From Paracoccaceae bacterium (lineage in GTDB: Bacteria > Pseudomonadota > Alphaproteobacteria > Rhodobacterales > Rhodobacteraceae): a DNA stretch of 5,760 bases. This document shows positions 1 to 5,675 of this stretch, one piece after another (position 1 is the first letter of the stretch; the number at the start of each line of letters is the position of its first letter). The stretch is taken from positions 1 through 5,760 of the forward strand of contig RFUP01000164.1 in the NCBI GenBank assembly GCA_009922885.1, in the 5' to 3' direction. The notes under the pieces were generated by a model. It was not told where the DNA came from. It worked only from the letters and a program-made list of their open reading frames with translations, and did not search any database. The position numbers and the translations under genes are program-made.

Positions 1-1
1 G

Positions 2-673
2 GCGCTCGGGGTGTTCTGGCTGCCCGAAGCCTTGGTGAAACACACGCTTTCGGTTGTGCCGCTTTCGAAGCGCGTGTCGCTGGGCGAGGAAATCGTCAAG
101 GAAATGCGGCGCTTCACCGGGCCGAAATGTTCGGAAAGTGCGGCCTATCCAGCGCTGTCGCGGTTGGCGGATCGGTTGCCCGATCTCGACGGTCAGCCCC
201 AGACGCTTTTGGTATTTTCCTCCGGAATCAACGGCGTGCGTGCGTTGCCGGGCAATACGTTGCTCATCGACAGCCGGCTGATCCAGAACGAGGACGGGCC
301 GGACGTACTGGCCGGGCACATGCTCGCGGCCTATGTCGAGAAGGGCAAGAAGCGCCCGTTGGAAGCACTGTTGGAGGAGGTGGGCATCGTCTCGACCTTC
401 CGGCTTCTGACCACGGGAAGTTTGCCCGCCGAGGATATTCGGACCGAAGCCGAGGCGCTGCTGGCGGCCCCTGCCGCGCCGTTGGATCCCGAAGCCTTGA
501 TCGAGACCTTCAAGCGCTACGACATCCGTTCCACCCCTTTCGCAGAGTGGCTTCCGCAAAGTGAAGAAGCGCGTAACGCATTGAAACTAAAAGAACCTTT
601 TCCAACCTCTGCACCCACTCCAATTCTGGAAGACGCGGATTGGGTGCGCCTGCAAGGGATCTGCGGCGGCTGA
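2..673 (+). CDS. Degenerate M48-like (peptidase-derived) protein, 5' partial
   Basis: The frame is open to the left edge, so the true start lies outside the window; the GTG at 11 is probably internal. The protein is soluble-looking after a short hydrophobic stretch (FWLPEAL...) and has the layout of M48 metallopeptidases: a small N-terminal part, then an 'ALPG..LLI..RLI' strand (about 245-282), then the helix that should carry HExxH. That helix reads VLAGHMLAAYVEKG (305-346); placed against the family pattern VLAHELGHVxxRHG, the zinc and catalytic positions are Gly, His and Ala instead of His, Glu and His. No later Glu ligand motif is evident. The following 'LLEEVGIVSTFRLLTTG' also fits M48. 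I infer a protein that kept the fold but lost catalysis. The exact role is unknown. I recall similar proteins from Rhodobacteraceae with a DADWV..LQ.IC tail; this tail is present at the C-terminus. It converges on the SPOR gene. An unrelated hypothetical protein remains possible. Confidence 0.6.
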   Translation, partial: ALGVFWLPEALVKHTLSVVPLSKRVSLGEEIVKEMRRFTGPKCSESAAYPALSRLADRLPDLDGQPQTLLVFSSGINGVRALPGNTLLIDSRLIQNEDGPDVLAGHMLAAYVEKGKKRPLEALLEEVGIVSTFRLLTTGSLPAEDIRTEAEALLAAPAAPLDPEALIETFKRYDIRSTPFAEWLPQSEEARNALKLKEPFPTSAPTPILEDADWVRLQGICGG

Positions 674-697
674 AACGCCGCCGTATCTTAGCGGCGG
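663..697. terminator. Overlapping alternative hairpins between convergent stop codons
   Basis: Three GC blocks allow two competing stems. For rightward transcripts, 664-670 (CGGCGGC) pairs perfectly with 677-683 (GCCGCCG) across the 6-base loop TGAAAC, with a G-T wobble extending it at 663/684; the stop codon of the left gene sits in this loop. For leftward transcripts, 678-683 pairs with 692-697 across 8 bases, spanning the TAA of the SPOR gene. Neither stem is followed by a clean run of T (ATCTTA on +, GTTTCAG on -), so intrinsic termination is plausible but unproven. The two stems share the middle block and cannot form together in one RNA. Confidence 0.4.
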
Positions 698-2181
698 AGG
701 AACGCGTCGCGGTAGCCTGCCGAATGAACGGCACGCAAAGCTTGGGCGGCGGAACCGTCATCCGCGAAAGGTCCTGCCATCACAAGCTTCAGAGGCTTGC
801 CGCCACGGGTGATCTGGCCGGAACTGACCGGCAGGCCCATGCCTTGCAGCTTGGCAATCGTTGCTTGCGCGTTTGAGGCCACACCGAAGCTTCCCACTTG
901 CACGAACCGCGCGCCCGTTGCGGCTTTCGCGACATTAGTTTGGGCGGGTTTGGGGGCGGAGGAGCTGATGCGGGGCGCGGACGCTGTGATCGGGGCACTA
1001 GATTTAGAGGAGATCACCACCACACGCTTGCCTTGCGCCTGTGCGGCGGCCGCGGCGTTTTGGCTTGCGACATCAACGAAAGGGTAAACGAGATCGGGGT
1101 TGAAAGCCGTCACATCGGCACCGCTGCGGATGTCGATCAGGCGGTGGGGCACGTCGCGGGTCCAGCGAAGATACATCTGGGCGCGGCCTTCGAGGGTCTG
1201 ATGCGCACGCTGCTTGTTCAGGCGGTCATCTTCCCAGACTGGGCGATAGCCTGCGGGCGGAGCACCGATATCCGCGCTCTGTGCCTGAATCGCGGCGACA
1301 TGGCGCGGCACGATGCGGGTGGTCGGGGTGAGACGCGTGGTCAGGACCGGAGCGCGCGTTTCCGATTGGCCCATGTATCCTGCGGTCGGAGACTGGGCCT
1401 GCGGGCCGCAACGCACGCCCGGAACCGGTGCGACATAGCGCTGTGCGATCGGAGAGAGATTCGGACAGCCCGTGGTGGCATTGCCTGCCACGGCAGCAGG
1501 CATCGCACGTGAAGCCGGAACCACGATGCGCGGCGCAGGCGCCTGAACCGGAGGCGCTGCAACGCGCGCAACGGTGAGGGGCGCAGGGGCCGGCGGCGGC
1601 AAAACGCGGAGCGGCTGCGGAGCCAAAGCGGCGGGCATTGAGCGCGGCACGACAACGGGGGCAGCGGCCACCGAAACCGGCTTTTTCTTGTTGACTGCGG
1701 GTGCGGCGGCCGTTTGACCGATCGTGGCAGGGATAACCCGGACGGTATTGGGTTTTTCCATTGTTGCCGGGGTGTTACCGCCATCCTCGCCGGAATTACC
1801 CCCAGTCAGAACCGAGGCCGTGGCTGCCGGAAGTGCATCACCCGGCGGCGGCAGGATGACCGGGGCTTCAGCGGTTTTCGTGCTGCCCTTCATCAATTCC
1901 TTCGGCACGCCGTTGGCGAAGGTCGGCACGGCGTTGCAGATCTGCTCGCGTGAACGGGTCACACGGGGAACCCAAGTGGGGCTGCCATCGATCCCGGCGC
2001 GGATGAAAACACAGCCCTTGCTGTCAACATACTGCTTGCCGGAATAGCCTTGCGGGGGAAATTCCGCAGGCTGGGCAAAGGATTGCGCCACTGTGCCCAC
2101 CGGCATGAATGCAAGAAATGTGGTCGCCGAAAGGATAGTCAGCGACAGGAGCCGGATCGGCTTAAGGTTCGGCAGCAGCAT
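688..2181 (-). CDS. Secreted SPOR-domain (peptidoglycan-binding) protein
   Basis: A 497-residue exported protein. Residues 1-32 form a signal peptide: basic start with K7 and R10, hydrophobic core LLSLTILSATTFLAFM, and a likely signal peptidase I cut after TVA32. Residues 41-82 hold a compact block with 'YVDS.GCVFIRAG' and 'TWVPRVTR', with Cys57 and Cys82. Residues about 107-235 are a low-complexity Pro/Ala/Val linker. A second block has Cys239 and Cys258, then 'RPVWEDDRLN..RA..T.EG.AQM.L.WTRDVP.RLI'. The C-terminal 75 residues (423-497) are a SPOR domain, beginning RFVQVGSF and ending with GPF and an alternating Ala-rich helix plus GYRDAF. SPOR domains bind glycan strands lacking stem peptides at the division septum; here the role is inferred from the domain. 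The four Cys could form two periplasmic disulfides. The longer frame starts at a TTG (2226), but ATG at 2181 has GGGGA just upstream and gives the better signal peptide. It lies 93 bases downstream of upp. Confidence 0.85.
   Translation of the reverse strand: MLLPNLKPIRLLSLTILSATTFLAFMPVGTVAQSFAQPAEFPPQGYSGKQYVDSKGCVFIRAGIDGSPTWVPRVTRSREQICNAVPTFANGVPKELMKGSTKTAEAPVILPPPGDALPAATASVLTGGNSGEDGGNTPATMEKPNTVRVIPATIGQTAAAPAVNKKKPVSVAAAPVVVPRSMPAALAPQPLRVLPPPAPAPLTVARVAAPPVQAPAPRIVVPASRAMPAAVAGNATTGCPNLSPIAQRYVAPVPGVRCGPQAQSPTAGYMGQSETRAPVLTTRLTPTTRIVPRHVAAIQAQSADIGAPPAGYRPVWEDDRLNKQRAHQTLEGRAQMYLRWTRDVPHRLIDIRSGADVTAFNPDLVYPFVDVASQNAAAAAQAQGKRVVVISSKSSAPITASAPRISSSAPKPAQTNVAKAATGARFVQVGSFGVASNAQATIAKLQGMGLPVSSGQITRGGKPLKLVMAGPFADDGSAAQALRAVHSAGYRDAFLRR
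1477..1863 (-). repeat. Pro/Ala/Val low-complexity linker region in the SPOR gene
   Basis: This part of the SPOR gene encodes residues about 107-235, dominated by Pro, Ala and Val, with runs such as PPPAPAPL and AAPPVQAPAPR. It is a flexible, probably disordered spacer of the kind that lets a peptidoglycan-binding domain reach through the periplasm. Its GC-rich codons generate open frames in other frames and on the opposite strand. Confidence 0.6.
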
Positions 2182-2198
2182 TTGTGTCCCCACACAAA
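2181..2198 (-). promoter_or_regulatory. Hairpin displaying the Shine-Dalgarno of the SPOR gene
   Basis: A perfect 7-base inverted repeat (TTTGTGT at 2181-2187, ACACAAA at 2192-2198) flanks four C residues. In the leftward mRNA this is a UUUGUGU stem, a GGGG loop and an ACACAAA stem whose last base is the A of the AUG. The ribosome-binding GGGG(A) is therefore in the loop and the start codon abuts the stem. The stem is A/U-rich and probably weak, so it could breathe. This site supports ATG 2181 as the start. A regulatory role is inference. Confidence 0.5.
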
Positions 2199-2235
2199 AT
2201 ATTGAGAAACACTGTTGCAGAAACAAATGGTTGGC

Positions 2236-2247
2236 GCAAGCGCTTGC
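2236..2247. promoter_or_regulatory. 12-base perfect palindrome, candidate operator
   Basis: GCAAGCGCTTGC reads the same on both strands and lies in the 93-base gap between upp and the SPOR gene, about 55 bases before the SPOR start codon. An even palindrome with a central CG inside AAGCGCTT is the general form of LacI-family operators. As RNA it would give only a 4-base stem with a GCGC loop and no following U run, so it is a poor terminator for upp. No regulator is encoded in the window, so function is inferred from shape only. Confidence 0.35.
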
Positions 2248-2274
2248 AATCTATCCCGCGAAAAGTTGCTCGCC

Positions 2275-2913
2275 TTAGCCGTGCACGGTGCCGAACATCC
2301 TGTCGCCGGCATCGCCGAGGCCGGGCATGATATATCCTTTTTCGTTCAAACGCTCATCGAGGGCTGCGGTAAAAATCGGGACATCGGGGTGGGCTTCCTG
2401 CATCCGCGCGACCCCTTCGGGCGCGGCCAGGAGGCAGAGGAATTTGATGTTCTTCGCACCCGATTGTTTCAATAGATCGATGGCAGCAACCGAGGAGTTT
2501 CCGGTGGCCAGCATCGGATCGAGCGCGATCACGACGCGTTCGGAAAGTGCTTTGGGCAATTTGCAGTAATATTGCACGGGTTTCAGGGTTTCCTCGTCGC
2601 GGTAGAGGCCGACGAAGCCAACGCGGGCGGCGGGAAGGAGATCGAGCACACCATCGAGAAGGCCGTTTCCAGCCCGCAGGATCGAGATCAGTGCCGGCTT
2701 TTTGCCCTTGAGATGAGGGGCTTGCATGGGCACGAGGGGGGTGTCGATGTGGCGGTTTTCCAGTTCGAAATCGCGCGTCACCTCATAGGCCAGAAGTTGG
2801 CCGATTTCGCGCAGAAGTTGGCGGAAAAGAACCTTCGGGCAGTCCTTGTCGCGCATCAGCGAGAGTTTGTGCTGAACCAGCGGGTGGTTAACGACAGTGA
2901 AGTGGCTGGACAT
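2275..2913 (-). CDS. upp: Uracil phosphoribosyltransferase
   Basis: A 212-residue cytoplasmic enzyme that converts uracil and PRPP to UMP and pyrophosphate in pyrimidine salvage. The match runs end to end with the bacterial family: start HPLVQHKLSLMR, ILRAG at about 78-82, 'DGVLDLLP.ARVGFVG.YRDEETL' at 87-110, the PRPP-binding loop ALDPMLATGNSS at 130-141, AAPEGV at 163-168, and the uracil-binding GYIMPGLGDAGDRMFG near the C-terminus. Length is close to the usual 208-210. In the PRPP loop the common ATGGS is ATGNS; I recall this variant from Rhodobacteraceae and do not read it as inactivation. The start is fixed by AAGGAG (2923-2928) nine bases before the ATG. The neighbours do not show pyrimidine functions, so it is probably transcribed from the 305-base gap upstream; a uracil permease is not adjacent here. 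Confidence 0.97.
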   Translation of the reverse strand: MSSHFTVVNHPLVQHKLSLMRDKDCPKVLFRQLLREIGQLLAYEVTRDFELENRHIDTPLVPMQAPHLKGKKPALISILRAGNGLLDGVLDLLPAARVGFVGLYRDEETLKPVQYYCKLPKALSERVVIALDPMLATGNSSVAAIDLLKQSGAKNIKFLCLLAAPEGVARMQEAHPDVPIFTAALDERLNEKGYIMPGLGDAGDRMFGTVHG

Positions 2914-2932
2914 CTGAGGGCGCTCCTTGAGA

Positions 2933-2962
2933 CTTTCGGAAAGCCTACTCCGAAGTGCGGAG
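2933..2962 (-). promoter_or_regulatory. Two small consecutive hairpins in the upp leader
   Basis: Reading leftward, CTCCG-CACTT-CGGAG (2962 to 2948) is a perfect 5-base stem, followed four bases later by CTTT-CCG-AAAG (2943 to 2933), and then the AAGGAG ribosome binding site. They sit 20-49 bases before the upp start codon and would be in the mRNA if transcription starts upstream of 2962. Both are short and could be chance in GC-rich DNA. No U run follows, so they do not look like an attenuator. Confidence 0.3.
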
Positions 2963-3019
2963 AAGGAAAACAGCCAACCACAACATCTAGTGCGTTAACT
3001 TTTCCGGATTTCGATTTCC

Positions 3020-3060
3020 AAAGCGTATGGATTGCGTCTGGAATGCGTATGGCTTGCGTC
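3020..3060. repeat. Two-copy 22-base tandem repeat upstream of upp
   Basis: AAAGCGTATGGATTGCGTC (3020-3038) and AATGCGTATGGCTTGCGTC (3042-3060) match at 17 of 19 positions with a period of 22 bases, about two helical turns. They lie 107-147 bases before the upp start codon, a position suited to upstream activator or repressor binding. Equal-phase direct repeats are typical of response-regulator and some MerR/LysR-type sites, but no specific regulator can be named. Confidence 0.55.
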
Positions 3061-3071
3061 ATGACGTTGGT

Positions 3072-3141
3072 ATGGCAAGGCCGTTAACCAATGCGCCGAT
3101 TTTCCGCGGTTCGGGTAACGGAATGGCAAGGTTTTCCGCGG
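3072..3141. repeat. Interspersed short direct repeats in the upp upstream gap
   Basis: ATGGCAAGG occurs at 3072-3080 and 3123-3131, and TTTTCCGCGG at 3100-3109 and 3132-3141 (32 bases apart, each ending in the palindrome CCGCGG). The second copies of both words are adjacent while the first copies are separated by 19 bases, which suggests a partial duplication followed by divergence. They directly follow the 22-base tandem repeat and lie between the amidase stop and upp. Confidence 0.45.
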
Positions 3142-3218
3142 ATTGTGGCCCTGCGGTTTTCGGTCGGAGCGGAATGGGCAGCTGGATTTTTGAATTGGCT
3201 TTTGGCATTTGGCGCGCC

Positions 3219-4655
3219 CTAGCCGAAGTGGGGCGGGCGGCGATGGAACCATGGCGCCGCACGCTCAAGCTCGGCGGCGAGCGACATGAGAAGTTCGTCC
3301 TGCCCCTGCGCTGCGGCGAAATGGATACCGATGGGAAGGCCATTGCCGGAAATGGCCAGCGGCACAGACATCGCAGGCTGGCCCGAGGCGTTGAAGGCGG
3401 CGGTAAAGGGCGAATAGGCGAAAATCCCATCGGGCCCGGTGCGGTAGTCAACGTAATCGCTGCGGGTGTGATCGAAGCGGCCGATCTTGGCGGGCGGTTC
3501 GGCCAGCGTGGGCGTGAGCAAGATATCGTGTCCTTCAAAGAACTGCGCGAACTCGCGCCCGTAGGCGTGGATTTTCGCCAGCGCCTCGACGTAATCCGCA
3601 CCGGTAATGGTTTCGGCATATTGCAAGGCACTGATCGAGACGTTTTCGAGATCGCTTTCCGCCAAAGTGCGGCCCTTGAGAGAGAGCGCGCGGCGCACGG
3701 AGGCGGCAGTGCCGCAGGCGACGATCTTGGTCCAGGCCGCCATCATGCCTTCGGTATCGGCCTCTGGGCGGGCCACTTCGATGTGGTGCCCCATGGACTG
3801 GAGAAGCGTGGCGGCGGCATGGACGGCCGCCTTGCACTCAGGATGGATCGCGGTTCCCGTGAAACTGGTATCGCAGAGCGCGATTTTCAGCGGACGGGCC
3901 GCGCGATGCAGCGCGGCTGTGAAGCCCTCACGCAGAGGCGGCGCGTGATAGGGTGTGCCGCTATCGGCTCCCATCGTGGCATCGAGAAGGGCGGCGGTAT
4001 CGCGCACGGAGCGCGTGAGGAAACCGTCGATCGCCATGCCCGCCCAGCCTTCGCCGCGATAGGGGCCTGCGGGAAGAAGGCCGCGTGTGGGTTTGAAGCC
4101 GAAGAGGCCAGAGGAGGAGGCCGGGATGCGCACTGAGCCGCCGCCATCGGAACCATGCGCCGCAGGAAGGATGCCCGCCGCCACCGCCGCGCCTGCGCCG
4201 CCAGACGAACCGCCGGGTGTATGGGCGAGGTTCCACGGGTTGCGCGTGGGGCCGCCATAAACGGCGGCTTCGGTCACCGCGCCAATGCCGCCCTCGGGCG
4301 ACGTGGTGCGCCCGAAAGTGACGAGGCCCGTGGCCTTGAGGCGGGTGTAGAGGGTGCTGTCGCCTCTCTGGCGGGTGTTCTCCATCAGGCGGGAGCCGTA
4401 GTTCGAGGGAAAATCCTGCGCTTCGATGGCGAGGTCTTTCAAAAGGAAGGGCACGCCTTTGAAGGGCCCGTCGGGAAGCCCTTCAGCGATCAGGCGGCGG
4501 GCGGTTTCCTCCTGGATTTGGACCACGGCGTTGAGGGCGGGATTGTGGCGTTCGACACGATCGAGGGCTGCGTCGAGCAGTTCGCCTGCTGTGACCAGCC
4601 GCTTTGCGACGAGCCTTGCCAGGCCTGTCGCGTCGTAATCGCTGTAATCCCGCAT
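3219..4655 (-). CDS. Amidase-signature hydrolase, NylA-like
   Basis: A 478-residue cytoplasmic amidase-signature enzyme; no signal peptide is seen. The Ser-cisSer-Lys triad is intact: Lys73 in 'GVPFLLKDL', Ser150 in PGGSSGGAGAA, and Ser174 in GSDGGGSVRIPAS, with the usual 24-residue gap between the two Ser. The signature continues into GLFGFKPTRG. The whole chain resembles 6-aminohexanoate-cyclic-dimer hydrolase (NylA, 493 residues): the N-terminal 'LL.A...RV...NP..NAV' helix, 'TRNPWNL', 'GLF/GFLTRSVRD.AALLD', 'A.NASGQPA.S.PL..S.NGLPIGI', and the end 'L...APW..RRP'. Annotators often use that name for environmental homologues whose natural substrate is another amide or small peptide, so the substrate is not established. 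It lacks GatCAB context. The start ATG has GGAGGGG upstream. It follows the AEC permease by 69 bases and is probably co-transcribed with it. Confidence 0.92.
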   Translation of the reverse strand: MRDYSDYDATGLARLVAKRLVTAGELLDAALDRVERHNPALNAVVQIQEETARRLIAEGLPDGPFKGVPFLLKDLAIEAQDFPSNYGSRLMENTRQRGDSTLYTRLKATGLVTFGRTTSPEGGIGAVTEAAVYGGPTRNPWNLAHTPGGSSGGAGAAVAAGILPAAHGSDGGGSVRIPASSSGLFGFKPTRGLLPAGPYRGEGWAGMAIDGFLTRSVRDTAALLDATMGADSGTPYHAPPLREGFTAALHRAARPLKIALCDTSFTGTAIHPECKAAVHAAATLLQSMGHHIEVARPEADTEGMMAAWTKIVACGTAASVRRALSLKGRTLAESDLENVSISALQYAETITGADYVEALAKIHAYGREFAQFFEGHDILLTPTLAEPPAKIGRFDHTRSDYVDYRTGPDGIFAYSPFTAAFNASGQPAMSVPLAISGNGLPIGIHFAAAQGQDELLMSLAAELERAAPWFHRRPPHFG

Positions 4656-4662
4656 CCTGTTC

Positions 4663-4680
4663 CCCTCCGTTTTAGCGGAG
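4663..4680 (-). promoter_or_regulatory. Hairpin overlapping the amidase Shine-Dalgarno
   Basis: In the leftward mRNA CTCCG (4680-4676) can pair with CGGAG (4669-4665) across the loop CUAAAA. The 3' arm is the first part of the ribosome binding site GGAGG (4667-4663), which stands eight bases before the ATG. Folding would hide part of the site. The same CTCCG/CGGAG arms occur in the upp leader. The stem has only five pairs, and because any CTCCG near a Shine-Dalgarno can pair with it, chance is a real alternative. Confidence 0.35.
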
Positions 4681-4724
4681 TGAAGCGCGTTGCAGGCTCT
4701 GTGGCAAATGGTTTGATGGATAGT

Positions 4725-5660
4725 TCAGGGGATGACGTGCAGCCACGACCAGACGGTGAGGATCGAAAGAGCGGTGGCAATGAGGACGGTAGAGGCGGCA
4801 ACGCGGCGGCCTGTGCCATACATGGAAGCGAAGACGTAGCTGTTCACACCGGGTGCCATGGAAGAGGTGAGCACGGCGGAGCGGAAATGGTCTTGGGGCA
4901 GCGCGAGGAGTGTGCCCATGCTCCAGGTAATCGCCGGATGGACGAGGAGCGAGATGGCGACGGTCATGGCGATAACTTTCGCATCGCCTTCGGGGCGGTA
5001 GCGCACGATCACGCCACCGAGGCCGAAGAGGGCGACGGGAAGCGCAGAGCGGACGATAAGGGACATGCCATCTGCCATGAAGGCAGGGACCTTGAGGCCG
5101 AGGAGGTTCACGGCAAAGCCTGCGAGAATTCCCAGAACGAGCGCGTTGCGGAACATGGCGCGCAGGACCTTCGCGGCGGTGGACGCGGGAGAGCCGCCGG
5201 TGCCACGCGCCTTGGCGATTTCCATACACGTAATGCCCACGCCGTAGCAGAAGGGCGAGTGCACCGCGACGATAGCGTAATTACCCGAGAGCCCTTCGAC
5301 CCCGTAGGCGCGTTCGGTGATCGGCAGGCCCAGCATGATGGAGTTGGAGAAAAGGCAGACAAAACCGATGGCCACGGCCTCTTCCCAGTCGCGCTTGAAG
5401 CCGTAACGGGCGGCGAGAAGGCCCAAGGTGAAGCAGGTGATTGCACCGGTGTAGAAGGAAAGAAGGAGGCGGAGGTCGAAGGTGGCGGCCAAATCGAGTT
5501 TCGAGATGGCGGAGAAAAGGAGCACCGGAATGGCGAAGTTCTGGGTGTATTTCAGAAGGCCCTCAACGGCGGCATCAGGAAACCAACCGCGCCAAACCGC
5601 GAGATAGCCCACACCGATGACGAAGAAGACGGGCAGGATGACATCGAGAAGGGCCTGCAT
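4725..5660 (-). CDS. AEC-family (auxin efflux carrier-like) permease
   Basis: A 311-residue inner-membrane transporter of the AEC family (TC 2.A.69), which includes the malonate permease MdcF and other organic-acid carriers. About ten membrane helices are visible, near 4-22, 42-54, 65-84, 93-115, 127-148, 172-190, 202-220, 229-248, 261-280 and 287-308. Family hallmarks are the Pro-broken helix 'FAIPVLLFSAIS', 'FSNSIMLGLPI' (104-114) with its conserved Asn, and 'SSMAPGVNSYVFA' in the C-terminal half. A short hydrophilic loop near 150-163 (ARGTGGSPASTAAK) separates the two five-helix halves. Substrate and direction cannot be read from the sequence; the neighbouring amidase suggests an amide, its acid product or a dicarboxylate. 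The ATG is preceded by GGAGG at a 5-base spacing. It starts 15 bases after the stop of the upstream partial gene, so the two are almost certainly co-transcribed. Confidence 0.92.
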   Translation of the reverse strand: MQALLDVILPVFFVIGVGYLAVWRGWFPDAAVEGLLKYTQNFAIPVLLFSAISKLDLAATFDLRLLLSFYTGAITCFTLGLLAARYGFKRDWEEAVAIGFVCLFSNSIMLGLPITERAYGVEGLSGNYAIVAVHSPFCYGVGITCMEIAKARGTGGSPASTAAKVLRAMFRNALVLGILAGFAVNLLGLKVPAFMADGMSLIVRSALPVALFGLGGVIVRYRPEGDAKVIAMTVAISLLVHPAITWSMGTLLALPQDHFRSAVLTSSMAPGVNSYVFASMYGTGRRVAASTVLIATALSILTVWSWLHVIP

Positions 5661-5675
5661 CCGCGCCTCCAGAGG

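Larger units (their letters stand above)
2914..3218. other. 305-base non-coding gap between upp and the amidase gene
   Basis: No convincing gene lies here; frames crossing it lack ribosome binding sites and recognisable protein character. It should hold the end of the amidase transcript and the promoter and leader of upp. Its composition differs from the flanking genes: AT-richer stretches, and many short duplicated words, including GTTAAC at 2993-2998 and 3083-3088, the 22-base tandem repeat, and two longer repeat pairs listed separately. A 10-base perfect palindrome CGTCATGACG is at 3057-3066, directly after the second tandem unit. I could not choose a -35/-10 pair with confidence; TTGGAA about 17 bases before TTAACG on the minus strand is only a weak candidate. 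No T-rich hairpin terminator for the amidase was seen. Confidence 0.6.

Noticed and set aside
132..141. The ATGNS change in the Upp PRPP loop (residues about 136-140) as an inactivating substitution
   Set aside because: All other Upp motifs are intact, and I recall this variant in related bacteria, so it looks like lineage variation. The coordinates given here are residue numbers of Upp.
898..1512. A 204-codon + strand open frame antisense to the SPOR gene
   Set aside because: The product is a Gly/Arg/Cys-rich shadow of the SPOR coding sequence, and there is no start signal.
2224..2226. TTG at 2226 as the start of the SPOR gene
   Set aside because: It would add 15 residues before a good signal peptide and has no Shine-Dalgarno; ATG 2181 has GGGGA immediately upstream.
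2198..2226. TTGTTT and AATATT (17-base spacing, minus strand) as a promoter for the SPOR gene
   Set aside because: The -10 match is poor and a start from it would fall within the ribosome binding site, which does not fit normal translation.
2995..3252. An 85-codon minus-strand frame in the gap upstream of upp
   Set aside because: It begins inside the amidase coding region in another frame, lacks a ribosome binding site, and has a Lys/Arg/Pro/His-rich composition with no recognisable character.
3027..4136. A 369-codon + strand open frame across the upp upstream gap and antisense to the amidase
   Set aside because: It has no ribosome binding site, its product is Gly/Arg-rich without domain character, and most of it is the complement of a clearly conserved amidase. 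It is a GC-rich shadow frame.
4672..5229. A 185-codon minus-strand frame inside the AEC permease
   Set aside because: It overlaps the permease in another frame and its product is a low-complexity Arg/Pro/His-rich chain; the permease frame has the family motifs.
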